Source: Euzebyaceae bacterium
Lineage (GTDB): Bacteria > Actinomycetota > Nitriliruptoria > Euzebyales > Egibacteraceae
Assembly: GCA_013696915.1 (NCBI GenBank)
Contig: JACCXR010000141.1
Location: forward strand, 1 to 12,652
DNA length: 12,652 nt
Direction: 5' to 3'
Shown in pieces: positions 1 to 6,374 of the stretch. Within the stretch, counting starts at the first letter, position 1, and every line of letters begins with the position of its first letter. The notes under the pieces were generated by a model. That model searched no databases. It saw only the letters and a program-made list of their open reading frames with translations, and was not told the origin of the DNA. The position numbers and the translations under genes are program-made.

Positions 1-369
1 GCGCAGCAGCGGCGGCGCGCCCGTGACCGTCACCGGCGACGGCGCCAGCGCGGCAAGGGCGACGCCGAACCGCATCGCGGTGCCGCTCAGCCCCGCCTCG
101 AGCACGCCGCCGCCCCGCAGCCGGCCGCCGGTCCCCCGGACCGTCCATGCGTCGGCGTCGGCCGTCACCTGCGCGCCGAGTCCCTGGACGACCCGCCGCA
201 TGGCCGCCGTGTCGTCGCTGACGAGCGGGTGCCGCAGCCGGCTGGTCCCCTCGGCCAGCGCGGCGACCGCGAGCAGGCGGTTCGTGACGCTCTTGCTGGC
301 CGGGGCGGCGAACCGGGCGCGCAGCGGGCCGCCGGGCAGCACCTCGACCGCGGTATCGGGGACGGTCAC
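1..369 (-). CDS. aroA: 3-phosphoshikimate 1-carboxyvinyltransferase (EPSP synthase), N-terminal part, runs off left edge
   Basis: Joins shikimate 3-phosphate and phosphoenolpyruvate to make EPSP, the sixth shikimate-pathway step, in the cytoplasm. Only the first 123 residues are present; the gene continues past base 1. Visible signatures are PASKSVTNRLL (about 23-33), with the Lys and Ser/Arg of the substrate-binding family motif, and GLSGTAMRF (about 93-101), which matches the family's G-T-x-M-R phosphoenolpyruvate loop. The common form of that loop is N-A-G-T-A-M-R; here L-S replaces N-A, a variant also found in high-GC bacteria. I chose the GTG start because it overlaps the tyrA stop as GTGA (366-369), the junction type used through this operon. 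The start also puts the lysine motif at its usual distance from the N-terminus. Identification is confident; completeness cannot be judged. Confidence 0.93.
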   Translation of the reverse strand, partial: MTVPDTAVEVLPGGPLRARFAAPASKSVTNRLLAVAALAEGTSRLRHPLVSDDTAAMRRVVQGLGAQVTADADAWTVRGTGGRLRGGGVLEAGLSGTAMRFGVALAALAPSPVTVTGAPPLLR

Positions 370-1511
370 GGCAGGCGCTCCAGCACCTCGTAGCCCAACG
401 TCTCGAGCGCAGCCCGCGCGCGGTCGGCGTTCCTGGGGCCGATGATCGCGAGTCGCAGGGTGCCGCGACCGCCCTCCGGGGCGTGCTCGACCCCGATGTC
501 CTCGATGTTCACACCGATGCCGCCGACCGTGGTCGTCACCTCGGCGAGCACGCCCGGGCGGTCGGGGATGGGCAGGAGCAGGTCGACCAGGGCACCGGTG
601 ACGGTCTGCTTGCCGGGCAGGGCGCGCCGGGCGGCCCGCGCGTCGGCCAGCGACCGTCGCAGGCTCCCCTGGTCGCCGACGTCGAGGACCGATCGGAGCG
701 CACCGATCCGCTCGCGGTAGTCGTCGAGCACCGCGACGATCGCCTCCCGGTTCTCCGCGCAGATGTCGAGCCACAGGTCCGGGTTGCTCGCCGCGACCCG
801 GGTCGCGTCCCGGAAGCCGCCGGCCGCCAGCAGCAGCAGGCCCGCATGCTCGTCCTGGGCCCGCTCGGCGGCGAGGTTCATCAGCGTCGTCGCCGCGAGC
901 TGGGGCAGGTGGCTGACGACCGCGACGAGCGCGTCGTGCCGGTCGGGGCTTACGGCCAGCACGCGCGCGCCGACGGCGCCGACGAGCCCGTGGAGCCGCC
1001 GGTACGCGCCCGGGTCGGTGCGGGGCGTGGGCGTCAGCAGGTAGGTGGCGCCGACGAACAGGTCGGCGGTCGCGTGCGCCGCCCCGTTCTCGTGCGACCC
1101 GGCCATCGGATGGCCCCCGACGACGTGGACGCCGGGCCGGACGGCCGCCTCCATGGCGCCGACGACCCTCCCCTTGACGCTGCCGACGTCGGTGAGGATC
1201 GCGCCGGCCCGCAGGCCGGCAGCGACCTCCGCGGCGACCGCGGGGATGGCGGAGACCGGCACCGCGAGCACCACGACGTCGGCTCCGGTCACCGCATCCG
1301 CGGGGGAGGCGGCCGACCGCGACGCTGCCCCACGCCGGACGGCCAGCGCCAGCTGGCGGGGATCGCGGTCGTACCCGACGACCTCCTCCACGGTGTCCAG
1401 CCGGCCGAGCGCCATGCCGAGGGACGCCCCCACGAGCCCGGTCCCGATGACCGCGACCCGCAGGCCGCCGCCGGCTGCACCCCCCTGCCCGGCGCTGCGC
1501 CCTGCGGCCAT
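366..1511 (-). CDS. tyrA: Prephenate dehydrogenase with C-terminal ACT domain
   Basis: Oxidative decarboxylation of prephenate to 4-hydroxyphenylpyruvate, committing it to tyrosine. The 381-residue protein has a short Gly-rich leader and then a Rossmann nucleotide site, VAVIGTGLVGASLG (about 19-32). An Asp (about 48) follows at the end of the second strand, as in NAD-using enzymes. The substrate motif GGHPMAGSHENG carries His134, and SHLPQ carries His201. A C-terminal ACT domain (about 307-381, starting LVDLLLPIPDRPGVLAEV) is the likely seat of amino-acid feedback, as in Gram-positive TyrA proteins; that regulation is inferred from family. The ATG start overlaps the aroH stop by one base (TAATG, 1509-1513), with GGAG just upstream. 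An open frame extends further upstream but only across aroH in another frame, so I rejected it. aroH, immediately before, supplies its substrate. Confidence 0.94.
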   Translation of the reverse strand: MAAGRSAGQGGAAGGGLRVAVIGTGLVGASLGMALGRLDTVEEVVGYDRDPRQLALAVRRGAASRSAASPADAVTGADVVVLAVPVSAIPAVAAEVAAGLRAGAILTDVGSVKGRVVGAMEAAVRPGVHVVGGHPMAGSHENGAAHATADLFVGATYLLTPTPRTDPGAYRRLHGLVGAVGARVLAVSPDRHDALVAVVSHLPQLAATTLMNLAAERAQDEHAGLLLLAAGGFRDATRVAASNPDLWLDICAENREAIVAVLDDYRERIGALRSVLDVGDQGSLRRSLADARAARRALPGKQTVTGALVDLLLPIPDRPGVLAEVTTTVGGIGVNIEDIGVEHAPEGGRGTLRLAIIGPRNADRARAALETLGYEVLERLP

Positions 1512-1891
1512 TACTCCGGGAGGTCGCTGCGCAGCTGCCGGGCGCCGCGCAGGTAGGCGTGGCGCAGCGCCGAGCGCGGCCGGTCGGTGTACACGTGCGC
1601 CATGACGCGGATGCACAGCGGGATGCCGCTGCCGCCCTGCACCTCCAGCTCGCGAGCGCAGAGCATCGGAACGTCGGCGATGCCGGCGACGCGGACGGCG
1701 GCCGCCGGGAACTCGCTGGTGATGTCGCCGGTGGCGGTGAACATCAGGCTCACCATGTCCGGCGCCGCGACGCCGTTGCGGTCCATCAGCGCGCCGAGCA
1801 TCTCGGCGGTGCGGGCGAGCACCTCCTCACGCGTGTCACCGTCCAGGGTCGTGGCCCCCCTCAGAGCGGCCACGTGGCGACCGTCGCTCAC
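1511..1891 (-). CDS. aroH: Monofunctional chorismate mutase, AroH class
   Basis: Rearranges chorismate to prephenate, the substrate of the tyrA product encoded next. The 126-residue length fits the small trimeric AroH (Bacillus-type) fold rather than the helical AroQ class. Active-site residues known from the Bacillus enzyme line up: Arg11 in LRGATT, Cys78 and Glu81 in MLCARELEV, Arg95 in CIRVM, and Tyr113 in HAYLRGA. The middle FTATGDITSEFPA segment is also typical. The GTG start overlaps the rluB stop as GTGA (1888-1891), and the stop overlaps the tyrA start, so translation should be coupled on both sides. Nothing looks missing. Confidence 0.95.
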   Translation of the reverse strand: MSDGRHVAALRGATTLDGDTREEVLARTAEMLGALMDRNGVAAPDMVSLMFTATGDITSEFPAAAVRVAGIADVPMLCARELEVQGGSGIPLCIRVMAHVYTDRPRSALRHAYLRGARQLRSDLPE

Positions 1892-2718
1892 CGCCCGCCC
1901 GCGTCGCGCGGTCCGACCGGCTCGGGCAGCTCGATGATGACCGGGGGTCCCGGCGTGGTCCCGCCCGTCGCGCCGAGCCCGACCGCGGCGTAGAGACGAC
2001 GCACCTCGTCGCCGCCCAGGGGCCGGAACTTGCCCGGCGCGATGTCGCCGAGCGGCAGGGGACCGAGCTTGACCCTGGCCAACCGCTCGAGGGGGATGCC
2101 GACCGCGGCGAGCATGCGCCGGACCTCGCGCTTGCGGCCCTCGGCGATCACGAGCTCGAGCAGGGTGCGGTCCGCCGACTTGCCGAGTTCGCGCACGGAG
2201 CGGGCGCGGGCCACGCCGTCCTCAAGCTCGACGCCGTCGAGCAGCTGCCGGACCGCCCGCCGCTTCGCCGTGCCGCGGATCTGGGCGACGTAGGTCTTCT
2301 CGACCTCGTAGGACGGATGCGCCAGCCGGTTGGCGAGCTCACCGTCGTTGGTGAGGATCAGCAGCCCCTCGGTGTCGCGGTCGAGACGGCCGACGGGGTA
2401 CACGCGCGGGTTCGCCGGCACGAGGTCCATGACGGTGGGCCTGCCCTGCGGGTCGGCGACCGTGGTGACCACGCCGGGCGGCTTGTTGAGCAGCAGGTAC
2501 ACCAGCGACGGGTTCGTGTGGATGCGCTCCCCGTCGAGTGTCACGACCTGGCTCCGCGGGTCCGCCTTCGCGCCGAGCGCGACGACCTGACCGTCGACCG
2601 CGACGCGGCCGGCGGCGATCAGCTCCTCGCAGGCGCGGCGGCTGCCGATCCCGGCGGCCGCGAGGACCTTCTGCACCCGTTCGGCCCGGCCATCGGGCCT
2701 GGCGTCATCCGACGTCAC
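1888..2718 (-). CDS. rluB: 23S rRNA pseudouridine synthase, RluB/RsuA family
   Basis: Isomerises a uridine in ribosomal RNA to pseudouridine. By family and by the scpA-scpB-rluB order, the target is probably 23S rRNA. The 276-residue protein opens with an S4 RNA-binding domain (about 13-60, VQKVLAAAGIGSRRACEELI). The catalytic domain follows, with LLNKPPGVVTT (about 76-86) and GRLDRDTEGLLILTNDG, whose Asp113 is the family's catalytic aspartate. EVEKTYVAQI follows, and the basic AEGRKREVRRM segment is also characteristic. The last 30 or so residues are a Pro/Gly-rich tail with no recognised domain. The GTG start overlaps the scpB stop as GTGA (2715-2718). RsuA (16S) is the alternative specificity, but the neighbourhood favours RluB. 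Confidence 0.93.
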   Translation of the reverse strand: MTSDDARPDGRAERVQKVLAAAGIGSRRACEELIAAGRVAVDGQVVALGAKADPRSQVVTLDGERIHTNPSLVYLLLNKPPGVVTTVADPQGRPTVMDLVPANPRVYPVGRLDRDTEGLLILTNDGELANRLAHPSYEVEKTYVAQIRGTAKRRAVRQLLDGVELEDGVARARSVRELGKSADRTLLELVIAEGRKREVRRMLAAVGIPLERLARVKLGPLPLGDIAPGKFRPLGGDEVRRLYAAVGLGATGGTTPGPPVIIELPEPVGPRDAGGR

Positions 2719-3365
2719 GGCCGGCCGTCCTCCGGGGCGTCGGGTCCGTCGTCCGGCGTGGTGACCGCGAGCGCATCGAGCTCACTGCGGGCGGCCTTGT
2801 AGCGGCCGGGTGCCGGCTCGACCGGCAGCGGCCCTGGAGGGGAAAGACTCGGCAGGGGCGGCAGCTGATGGGCACCGTCGAGTCCGAGCCGCTCGAGGAA
2901 CGACGAGGTGGTCCCGTAGAGCAGCGGCTGCCCCGGCGACGACTCGCGCCCGACCTCGGTGATCAGGTCGCGGCTCACGAGCGAGCGCACCGCCCCGTCG
3001 GCGTCGACCCCACGGATGTCGGAGATCTGCGTCCGTGTCACCGGTTGCTTGTAGGCGACGATCGCGAGCGTCTCGAGCGCCGCCTGCGACAGGCGCCCGC
3101 TCCTGCCGGCTAGGACGAAGCGCTCCACGTACGGTGCCGCCCCGGGATCCGTGTAGAGCCGCCACCCGCCCGCCACCGACCGCAGCACGAAGCCGCGCCC
3201 CTGATCGACGTACTCGGCGCGGAGCGCCCGCAGCGTCGCGACGACGTCGTCGGTCGGAACCTCGAGGACCTGGGCGATGGTGTTCGGATCGACCGGGTCC
3301 TCGACGACGAGCAGGATCGCCTCGATCGCCTTGCGCATGTCGTCGCCGAGCGGTCGCTCGCTCAC
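2715..3365 (-). CDS. scpB: Segregation and condensation protein B
   Basis: ScpB dimers bind the ScpA kleisin and regulate the SMC complex that organises and segregates the chromosome. The 216-residue protein shows tandem winged-helix content. The first domain starts MRKAIEAILLVVEDPVD (about 10-26). The second contains the family signature LSQAALETLAIVAYKQPVTR followed by ISDIRGVDADGAVRSL. GRESSPGQPLLYGTTSSFLERLGL is the usual end of the folded part. The last 50 or so residues are a Pro-rich tail that looks disordered. The GTG start overlaps the scpA stop as GTGA (3362-3365), so the two partners are probably made in coupled amounts. Confidence 0.95.
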   Translation of the reverse strand: MSERPLGDDMRKAIEAILLVVEDPVDPNTIAQVLEVPTDDVVATLRALRAEYVDQGRGFVLRSVAGGWRLYTDPGAAPYVERFVLAGRSGRLSQAALETLAIVAYKQPVTRTQISDIRGVDADGAVRSLVSRDLITEVGRESSPGQPLLYGTTSSFLERLGLDGAHQLPPLPSLSPPGPLPVEPAPGRYKAARSELDALAVTTPDDGPDAPEDGRP

Positions 3366-4147
3366 CGGTGAACCGCCTGCGCGTAACCGTCGTCGAGCAC
3401 CAGCGGCAGACCGCCGTCGCCGAGGCGCTCCACGGTCAGCTCGCCGAAGTTCTCCGGTTGGGCGAGGTCGACCAGGTCGAACTTGTAGAGCTCGAGCAGC
3501 GCCAGGAAGTGCACGATCACCTCGACGCGGTGACGGCAGCCGGCGACGAGGTCGCGAAAGGACGCACGCCCGCCGGCGCGCTCGAGCTCGTCGGCGATCA
3601 TCGCGGCCGCCTCGCGGACCGTCATGCGGACCGGCTGCACATGCGACAGGTCGACGGTCGGGTGGGGACGCTCGGCGAGGGCCCTGGCGGCGAGCTCGGC
3701 CAGCCCGGCCGCGTCCACGGGCAGGTCGACGTCGGGCAGCAGGCCGACGTAGCGCTCCTCGAGGCGCACGGCCCGCGGCAGGTACCCGGCGTTCGTCTCG
3801 AGGCGGGCGCCGACGAACGCGGCGGCCTCCTTGAAGGTGCGGTAGTCCAGCAGGCGGGCGTACAGCAGGTCGCGCGCCTCCAGGGCGATCTCCTCGAGCT
3901 CCGGGTCGTCCTCGGCCGGCAGCAGCCGCGCCGCCTTGAGCTCGATCAGGGTCGCGGCGACCACCAGGAACTCCGTCGCCACGTCGAGGTCGAGATCCTG
4001 CACCTGCCGCATGACCGCGAGGTAGTCGTCGGTGATGCGCGCGAGCGGAATCTCGTAGATGTCGACCTTGTGCCGCGCGATCAGGTGCAGCAGCAGGTCG
4101 AACGGGCCCTCGAAGGACCCGACGGCGACGTGGTAGGTGGTGGCCAT
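3362..4147 (-). CDS. scpA: Segregation and condensation protein A (kleisin)
   Basis: Kleisin subunit bridging the SMC heads, acting on the nucleoid together with ScpB. At 261 residues it is typical in length. The N-terminal segment VGSFEGPFDLLLHLIARHKVDIYEIPLARITDDYL is the classic ScpA opening. FLVVAATLIELKAARLLP follows in the first helical domain, and the winged-helix end includes VIVHFLALLELYKFDLVDLAQPENFGELTV. The ATG start is chosen because the family begins a few residues before the GPFDLLL motif. The open frame continues far upstream, but that extension is Arg/Pro/Ser-rich, crosses the divergent genes and has no family similarity. No clear ribosome site is present; instead a TAGACT box lies 11 bases upstream, fitting a very short leader. 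First gene of the six-gene operon. Confidence 0.94.
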   Translation of the reverse strand: MATTYHVAVGSFEGPFDLLLHLIARHKVDIYEIPLARITDDYLAVMRQVQDLDLDVATEFLVVAATLIELKAARLLPAEDDPELEEIALEARDLLYARLLDYRTFKEAAAFVGARLETNAGYLPRAVRLEERYVGLLPDVDLPVDAAGLAELAARALAERPHPTVDLSHVQPVRMTVREAAAMIADELERAGGRASFRDLVAGCRHRVEVIVHFLALLELYKFDLVDLAQPENFGELTVERLGDGGLPLVLDDGYAQAVHR

Positions 4148-4157
4148 GGGTGCCGCG

Positions 4158-4163
4158 AGTCTA
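4158..4163 (-). promoter_or_regulatory. Candidate -10 box for the scpA operon (near-leaderless)
   Basis: On the minus strand TAGACT fits the actinobacterial TANNNT -10 pattern and ends 10 bases before the scpA ATG. Transcription would then begin about 3 bases before the start codon. This would explain the lack of a Shine-Dalgarno sequence. No convincing -35 box is visible, so this is a position-based inference. Confidence 0.35.
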
Positions 4164-4241
4164 GACCGCGACCCCCCGCGCCGGCCCCCAACCGCCGCGC
4201 CGCGCTCGGTCGCCGGTTTCCCACAGTGCCCCCGATCGTCG

Positions 4242-4271
4242 GTCGATCCGAGCACCGGTCCCCCGTACCGT
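4242..4271 (+). promoter_or_regulatory. Candidate promoter for the 70-residue gene, leaderless geometry
   Basis: TACCGT (4266-4271) matches TANNNT and is followed by six bases and then the ATG at 4278. That is the spacing expected when transcription starts at the start codon. A weak -35 candidate, GTCGAT, lies at 4242-4247 with an 18-base spacer. There is no ribosome site before the ATG, which is consistent. The box also helps choose this ATG over upstream in-frame codons. Confidence 0.45.
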
Positions 4272-4277
4272 CCGGGT

Positions 4278-4490
4278 ATGCCGCAAGAGCCGCTGCATCG
4301 GCTGCCCGACGACGTGATCGTCCCGCTGGGAAAGATCCGCTGGGTCGTGCAGCGGCTGGAGCAGATGGCGGGAGACCTGGAACGCCGAAACCGGCTGCGA
4401 AACCTCGTTGCCGGCCTCGAGGAGATCATCGGCCGGATCGTCCGCTGGCTGTGGCCCCTGCTCGACGAGCTCGAACGTCCGGAGGCATAG
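4278..4490 (+). CDS. Small helical protein of unknown function (70 aa)
   Basis: I do not recognise this family. The protein begins MPQEPLHRLPDDVIVPLGK and is then almost wholly predicted helix. It is rich in heptad-like hydrophobics and charged residues (VVQRLEQMAGDLERR, then LVAGLEEIIGRIV), with two Trp near the C-terminus (RWLWPLL). An amphipathic helix bundle or oligomer is likely; there is no signal peptide and no clear membrane segment. The start is supported by a TANNNT box six bases upstream. An upstream in-frame ATG exists, but it would add a Pro/Arg-rich tail overlapping the scpA promoter. The gene is divergent from scpA and is followed after one base by the DNA-binding gene at 4492, so the two are probably co-transcribed. 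Confidence 0.7.
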   Translation: MPQEPLHRLPDDVIVPLGKIRWVVQRLEQMAGDLERRNRLRNLVAGLEEIIGRIVRWLWPLLDELERPEA

Positions 4491-4491
4491 G

Positions 4492-4749
4492 ATGAGGCGA
4501 GTGAAGACTGTCCCGGCTGTCCCGATGCGCACCGCGGCCCGGCTGCTGGAGATGGACCTCGGCGAGGTCGTCGAGCTGGTGTTGTCGCGGCGCATTGCAA
4601 CCGTCTCCAAGCCCAACGGCTACCCGCTGATCCCGCTGGAGGAGCTGGAACGTCGCCGGCGGGAGCGCGGGGGTCCCCCGCCCGCGCGCCGTCCGGGTAG
4701 GGGCCGTCTGGGTGGGCAGCCCCTTCGTCGTCCTCGCCGCGGCGGCTGA
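4492..4749 (+). CDS. Small excisionase/MerR-like DNA-binding protein (85 aa)
   Basis: Residues about 12-50 (MRTAARLLEMDLGEVVELV, then SRRIATVSKPNGYPLIPLEELERR) follow the pattern of excisionase-type winged helix-turn-helix domains. That pattern is a T-A-x-x-L-L helix, a second helix, a basic turn, a short wing, and a closing I-P-x-x-x-L-E helix. The C-terminal third is very rich in Arg, Gly and Pro and probably disordered. ATG at 4492 is one base after the preceding stop, and GGAGG (4481-4485) stands six bases upstream, an excellent ribosome site. A GTG at 4501 is the alternative. No integrase or phage gene lies near, so excision is unlikely; a small transcription or nucleoid-associated regulator is the reasonable reading. 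The family call is pattern recognition only. Confidence 0.6.
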   Translation: MRRVKTVPAVPMRTAARLLEMDLGEVVELVLSRRIATVSKPNGYPLIPLEELERRRRERGGPPPARRPGRGRLGGQPLRRPRRGG

Positions 4750-4869
4750 CCTCGCGCGGCCCTGCCGAGCGGCCTGCGACCTCCGGTCGCTGCGCCGGGG
4801 TGCAGGCCATCGACCGGCTCCTGTTCGTCGCAGGCGACGGGGCCTGGATGCGGCGAGCTGCTGAGGGCG

Positions 4870-4888
4870 GGACTGGACGTGCCAGTCC
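4870..4888. repeat. Perfect inverted repeat, 7-base arms
   Basis: GGACTGG and CCAGTCC are separated by ACGTG. The arms are perfect. It could be a protein-binding site or a small hairpin. There is no T-tract, so it is a poor intrinsic terminator. Confidence 0.5.
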
Positions 4889-4899
4889 TGCATCCGGGC

Positions 4900-4922
4900 C
4901 TCACTCGCACAGCATGAGTGAG
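4900..4922. repeat. Perfect inverted repeat, 7-base arms
   Basis: CTCACTC and GAGTGAG flank a 9-base spacer, 11 bases after the preceding inverted repeat. The arm sequence differs from its neighbour, so these are not two copies of one operator. Function unknown. Confidence 0.45.
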
Positions 4923-5121
4923 TCTTGCGAGTTGGTGGCGCGAATGGTCCGCGTCGAGGTGCGCTCTCGCATGGCTGACTGTTACGGGCCCTCGACCGGT
5001 GTGCCAGCCCGTTCTGTGCCCTGCCGGGTGAGCGAAGACAATGGGTGGCCGTCCTCTACGCCGACGACCCTCGTCAACGGGGGGTGAACGCGGGGCGAAT
5101 CCACAGGCCTTGCGCCTTGCA

Positions 5122-5151
5122 TCGACGGTGCGCCCGGTCGGGTCCTACGAT
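5122..5151 (+). promoter_or_regulatory. Promoter of the coiled-coil gene, leaderless geometry
   Basis: A -35 candidate TCGACG (5122-5127, four of six to TTGACA) and a -10 TACGAT (5146-5151, TANNNT) are 18 bases apart. The ATG at 5159 begins seven bases after the -10, as in leaderless actinobacterial genes. The ATG at 5150 falls inside the -10, which argues against it as the start. Confidence 0.5.
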
Positions 5152-5158
5152 GGCGCTG

Positions 5159-6061
5159 ATGACACTCGACGGTTTCGAGGATCTCCTCGCGGCGCTCCGC
5201 GACCGTCCCGATTGGCGGGACGAGTTGCGGCGCGTGCTGCTGACCGACGATCTGCACACCCTGCCACACGAGGTGACGAGAATCGCCCGGGCCGTCACGT
5301 CGCTGGCCGAGGCCCAGACCCGCACCCACGAGGCCCAGACCCGCACCGAAGAGCACCTCGCCACCCTCACCGACCGCCTCGACACCCTCACCGAACGCCT
5401 CGACACCCTCACCGAACGCGTCGATGCCCTGGCCGAGCAGATGGCAACTCTCACCGAACGCCTCGACGCCCTCACCGAAAACGTGGCAACCATCGCCGAT
5501 CGCCTCGACGCCCTCACCGAAAACGTCGCAACCCTCGCCGAGCGTGTCGACGCCCTCACCGAAGCCCAAGCCCGGACCGAAGCGCGTCTTCAGTCGCTGG
5601 TCGAACAGGTGGCGGAGATGGCGGGTCACGTGGAGTGGCTCAAGGGCGACGCGCTCGAACGGCGGTACCGAGAGCGGGCGCCGGCCTACCTCGGCCGCAT
5701 CGCCAAGCGGCTGCACACGCTCACCACCGACGAGGTCGAGGAGCTCCTTGCGCCGGCGACGGAGGCCCGACGGCTGACGGATGAGGAGGCGCAGCAAATT
5801 CGGCTCGCCGACGGCATCGTCCGCGGGCGCCGTGAGGGCGACGAGGTGTATCTCGTTCTCGAGGTCTCGTGGGGCGTCGGCCTCGGCGACGTGCAGCGGG
5901 CGGAGGAGCGCGCCGCGCTGCTGACCAAGGCCGGCCGGGTCGCCATGCCGGTGGTCGCCGGGACGTGGTTGACGCCGGACGTGAAGCGCGCGGCGCCCCA
6001 GCTTGGCGTATGGCAGGTGAGCGACGGGACCGTCGTCCCGCCGGAAGAACACGCCGCCTAA
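5159..6061 (+). CDS. Coiled-coil protein with PD-(D/E)XK-like C-terminal domain (300 aa)
   Basis: No exact function is known to me. Residues 1-50 (MTLDGFEDLLAALRDRPDWRDELRRVLL...) form a helical head. Residues about 50-160 are a strict seven-residue repeat (variants of LTERLDA, LTENVAT), a long coiled coil for oligomerisation. From about 160 a conserved-looking domain follows: EWLKGDALERRYRERAPAYLGRIAKRL, then ADGIVRGRREGDEVYLVLEVS, then VQRAEERAALLTKAG and MPVVAG. The Asp (about 218) and the E-V-S (Glu about 235) resemble the D...ExK/ExS core of PD-(D/E)XK nuclease-fold proteins. I recall similar coiled-coil plus nuclease-like proteins (DUF3782-type). Ser replaces the usual Lys, so activity is uncertain. 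The gene stands alone with its own promoter. The start follows the promoter geometry; ATG 5150 is the alternative. Confidence 0.72.
   Translation: MTLDGFEDLLAALRDRPDWRDELRRVLLTDDLHTLPHEVTRIARAVTSLAEAQTRTHEAQTRTEEHLATLTDRLDTLTERLDTLTERVDALAEQMATLTERLDALTENVATIADRLDALTENVATLAERVDALTEAQARTEARLQSLVEQVAEMAGHVEWLKGDALERRYRERAPAYLGRIAKRLHTLTTDEVEELLAPATEARRLTDEEAQQIRLADGIVRGRREGDEVYLVLEVSWGVGLGDVQRAEERAALLTKAGRVAMPVVAGTWLTPDVKRAAPQLGVWQVSDGTVVPPEEHAA
5309..5575 (+). repeat. Imperfect 21-base tandem repeat encoding the heptads
   Basis: Two EAQTRT-type units (5309-5350) lead into ten units of 21 bases (5366-5575), each encoding one heptad. The consensus reads roughly CTCACCGAACGCCTCGACGCC. Units vary by substitution but not by length, keeping the frame. 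This is in-gene repeat expansion, not a CRISPR array. Confidence 0.85.
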
Positions 6062-6250
6062 CGGCCGCGGCGCGACGGCTCGCGGGATCACACCGCCCAC
6101 GACTGCTGATCGGCGTGAATCCGAGGGCAGCGGCTGGGTCGTGCTCGCGGTCCCGAAGGGCAGGAGTTCATGGACACCGGCAGGGGCGTCGAGCACATCG
6201 TGTTGACAGAGAAGGCCCCGGGTCGTTCGCTGACGTCATCACGCCAGCTC
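6062..6250. other. Gene-free stretch upstream of the DUF1772 operon promoter
   Basis: No gene with a credible start is visible here. A perfect TTGACA (6203-6208) occurs but has no good -10 at the right spacing (TTCGCT at 6226-6231 is poor). The promoter that makes sense for the next gene lies just downstream. Confidence 0.4.
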
Positions 6251-6283
6251 TTGTGACTGGTCTGATCAACCAGCTATAGCTGG
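6251..6283 (+). promoter_or_regulatory. Candidate promoter with 14-base palindromic operator over the -10
   Basis: TTGTGA (6251-6256) and TATAGC (6275-6280) are 18 bases apart. The -10 is embedded in the perfect palindrome CCAGCTATAGCTGG (6270-6283). CTGGT (6257-6261) can also pair with ACCAG (6269-6273). This layout suits repression by a dimeric regulator such as the TetR-type gene whose remnant closes the operon. The link to that regulator is inference. Confidence 0.5.
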
Positions 6284-6374
6284 CCGCCGTTAGGGCCGCC
6301 GGGGTTCGCGCAGAACGACCGACCGGATGACCCGCGTGGTGCCAGGCGGCAGGACATCAGGAAGGGCGGGAGAC

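Larger units (their letters stand above)
4750..5121. other. Gene-free stretch between the small-protein operon and the coiled-coil gene
   Basis: I see no convincing coding sequence on either strand. Open frames here lack ribosome sites and family-like sequence. The stretch contains two adjacent perfect inverted repeats (listed separately) and leads into the promoter of the coiled-coil gene. Confidence 0.5.

Noticed and set aside
3035..4495. Long plus-strand open frame across scpB and scpA
   Set aside because: Composition artefact of high-GC codon bias; the opposite strand encodes textbook ScpA and ScpB.
4148..4810. N-terminal extension of scpA
   Set aside because: The upstream frame is low-complexity Arg/Ser/Pro sequence overlapping two divergent genes; the family begins near GPFDLLL, at the chosen ATG.
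4800..5087. Plus-strand 95-codon open frame in the gene-free stretch
   Set aside because: No ribosome site or family pattern; it runs through both inverted repeats and into the next promoter region.
5309..5575. Possible CRISPR or minisatellite
   Set aside because: Units are contiguous, 21 bases, in frame and without spacers; they encode heptads of a coiled coil.
4982..6196. Minus-strand open frame with Gly-Glu repeats opposite the coiled-coil gene
   Set aside because: The repeat peptide is the antisense reading of the 21-base heptad repeat; no start signal or family is seen.
6170..6256. Small open frame starting ATG 6170 upstream of the DUF1772 promoter
   Set aside because: Only 28 codons, no ribosome site and no recognisable sequence.
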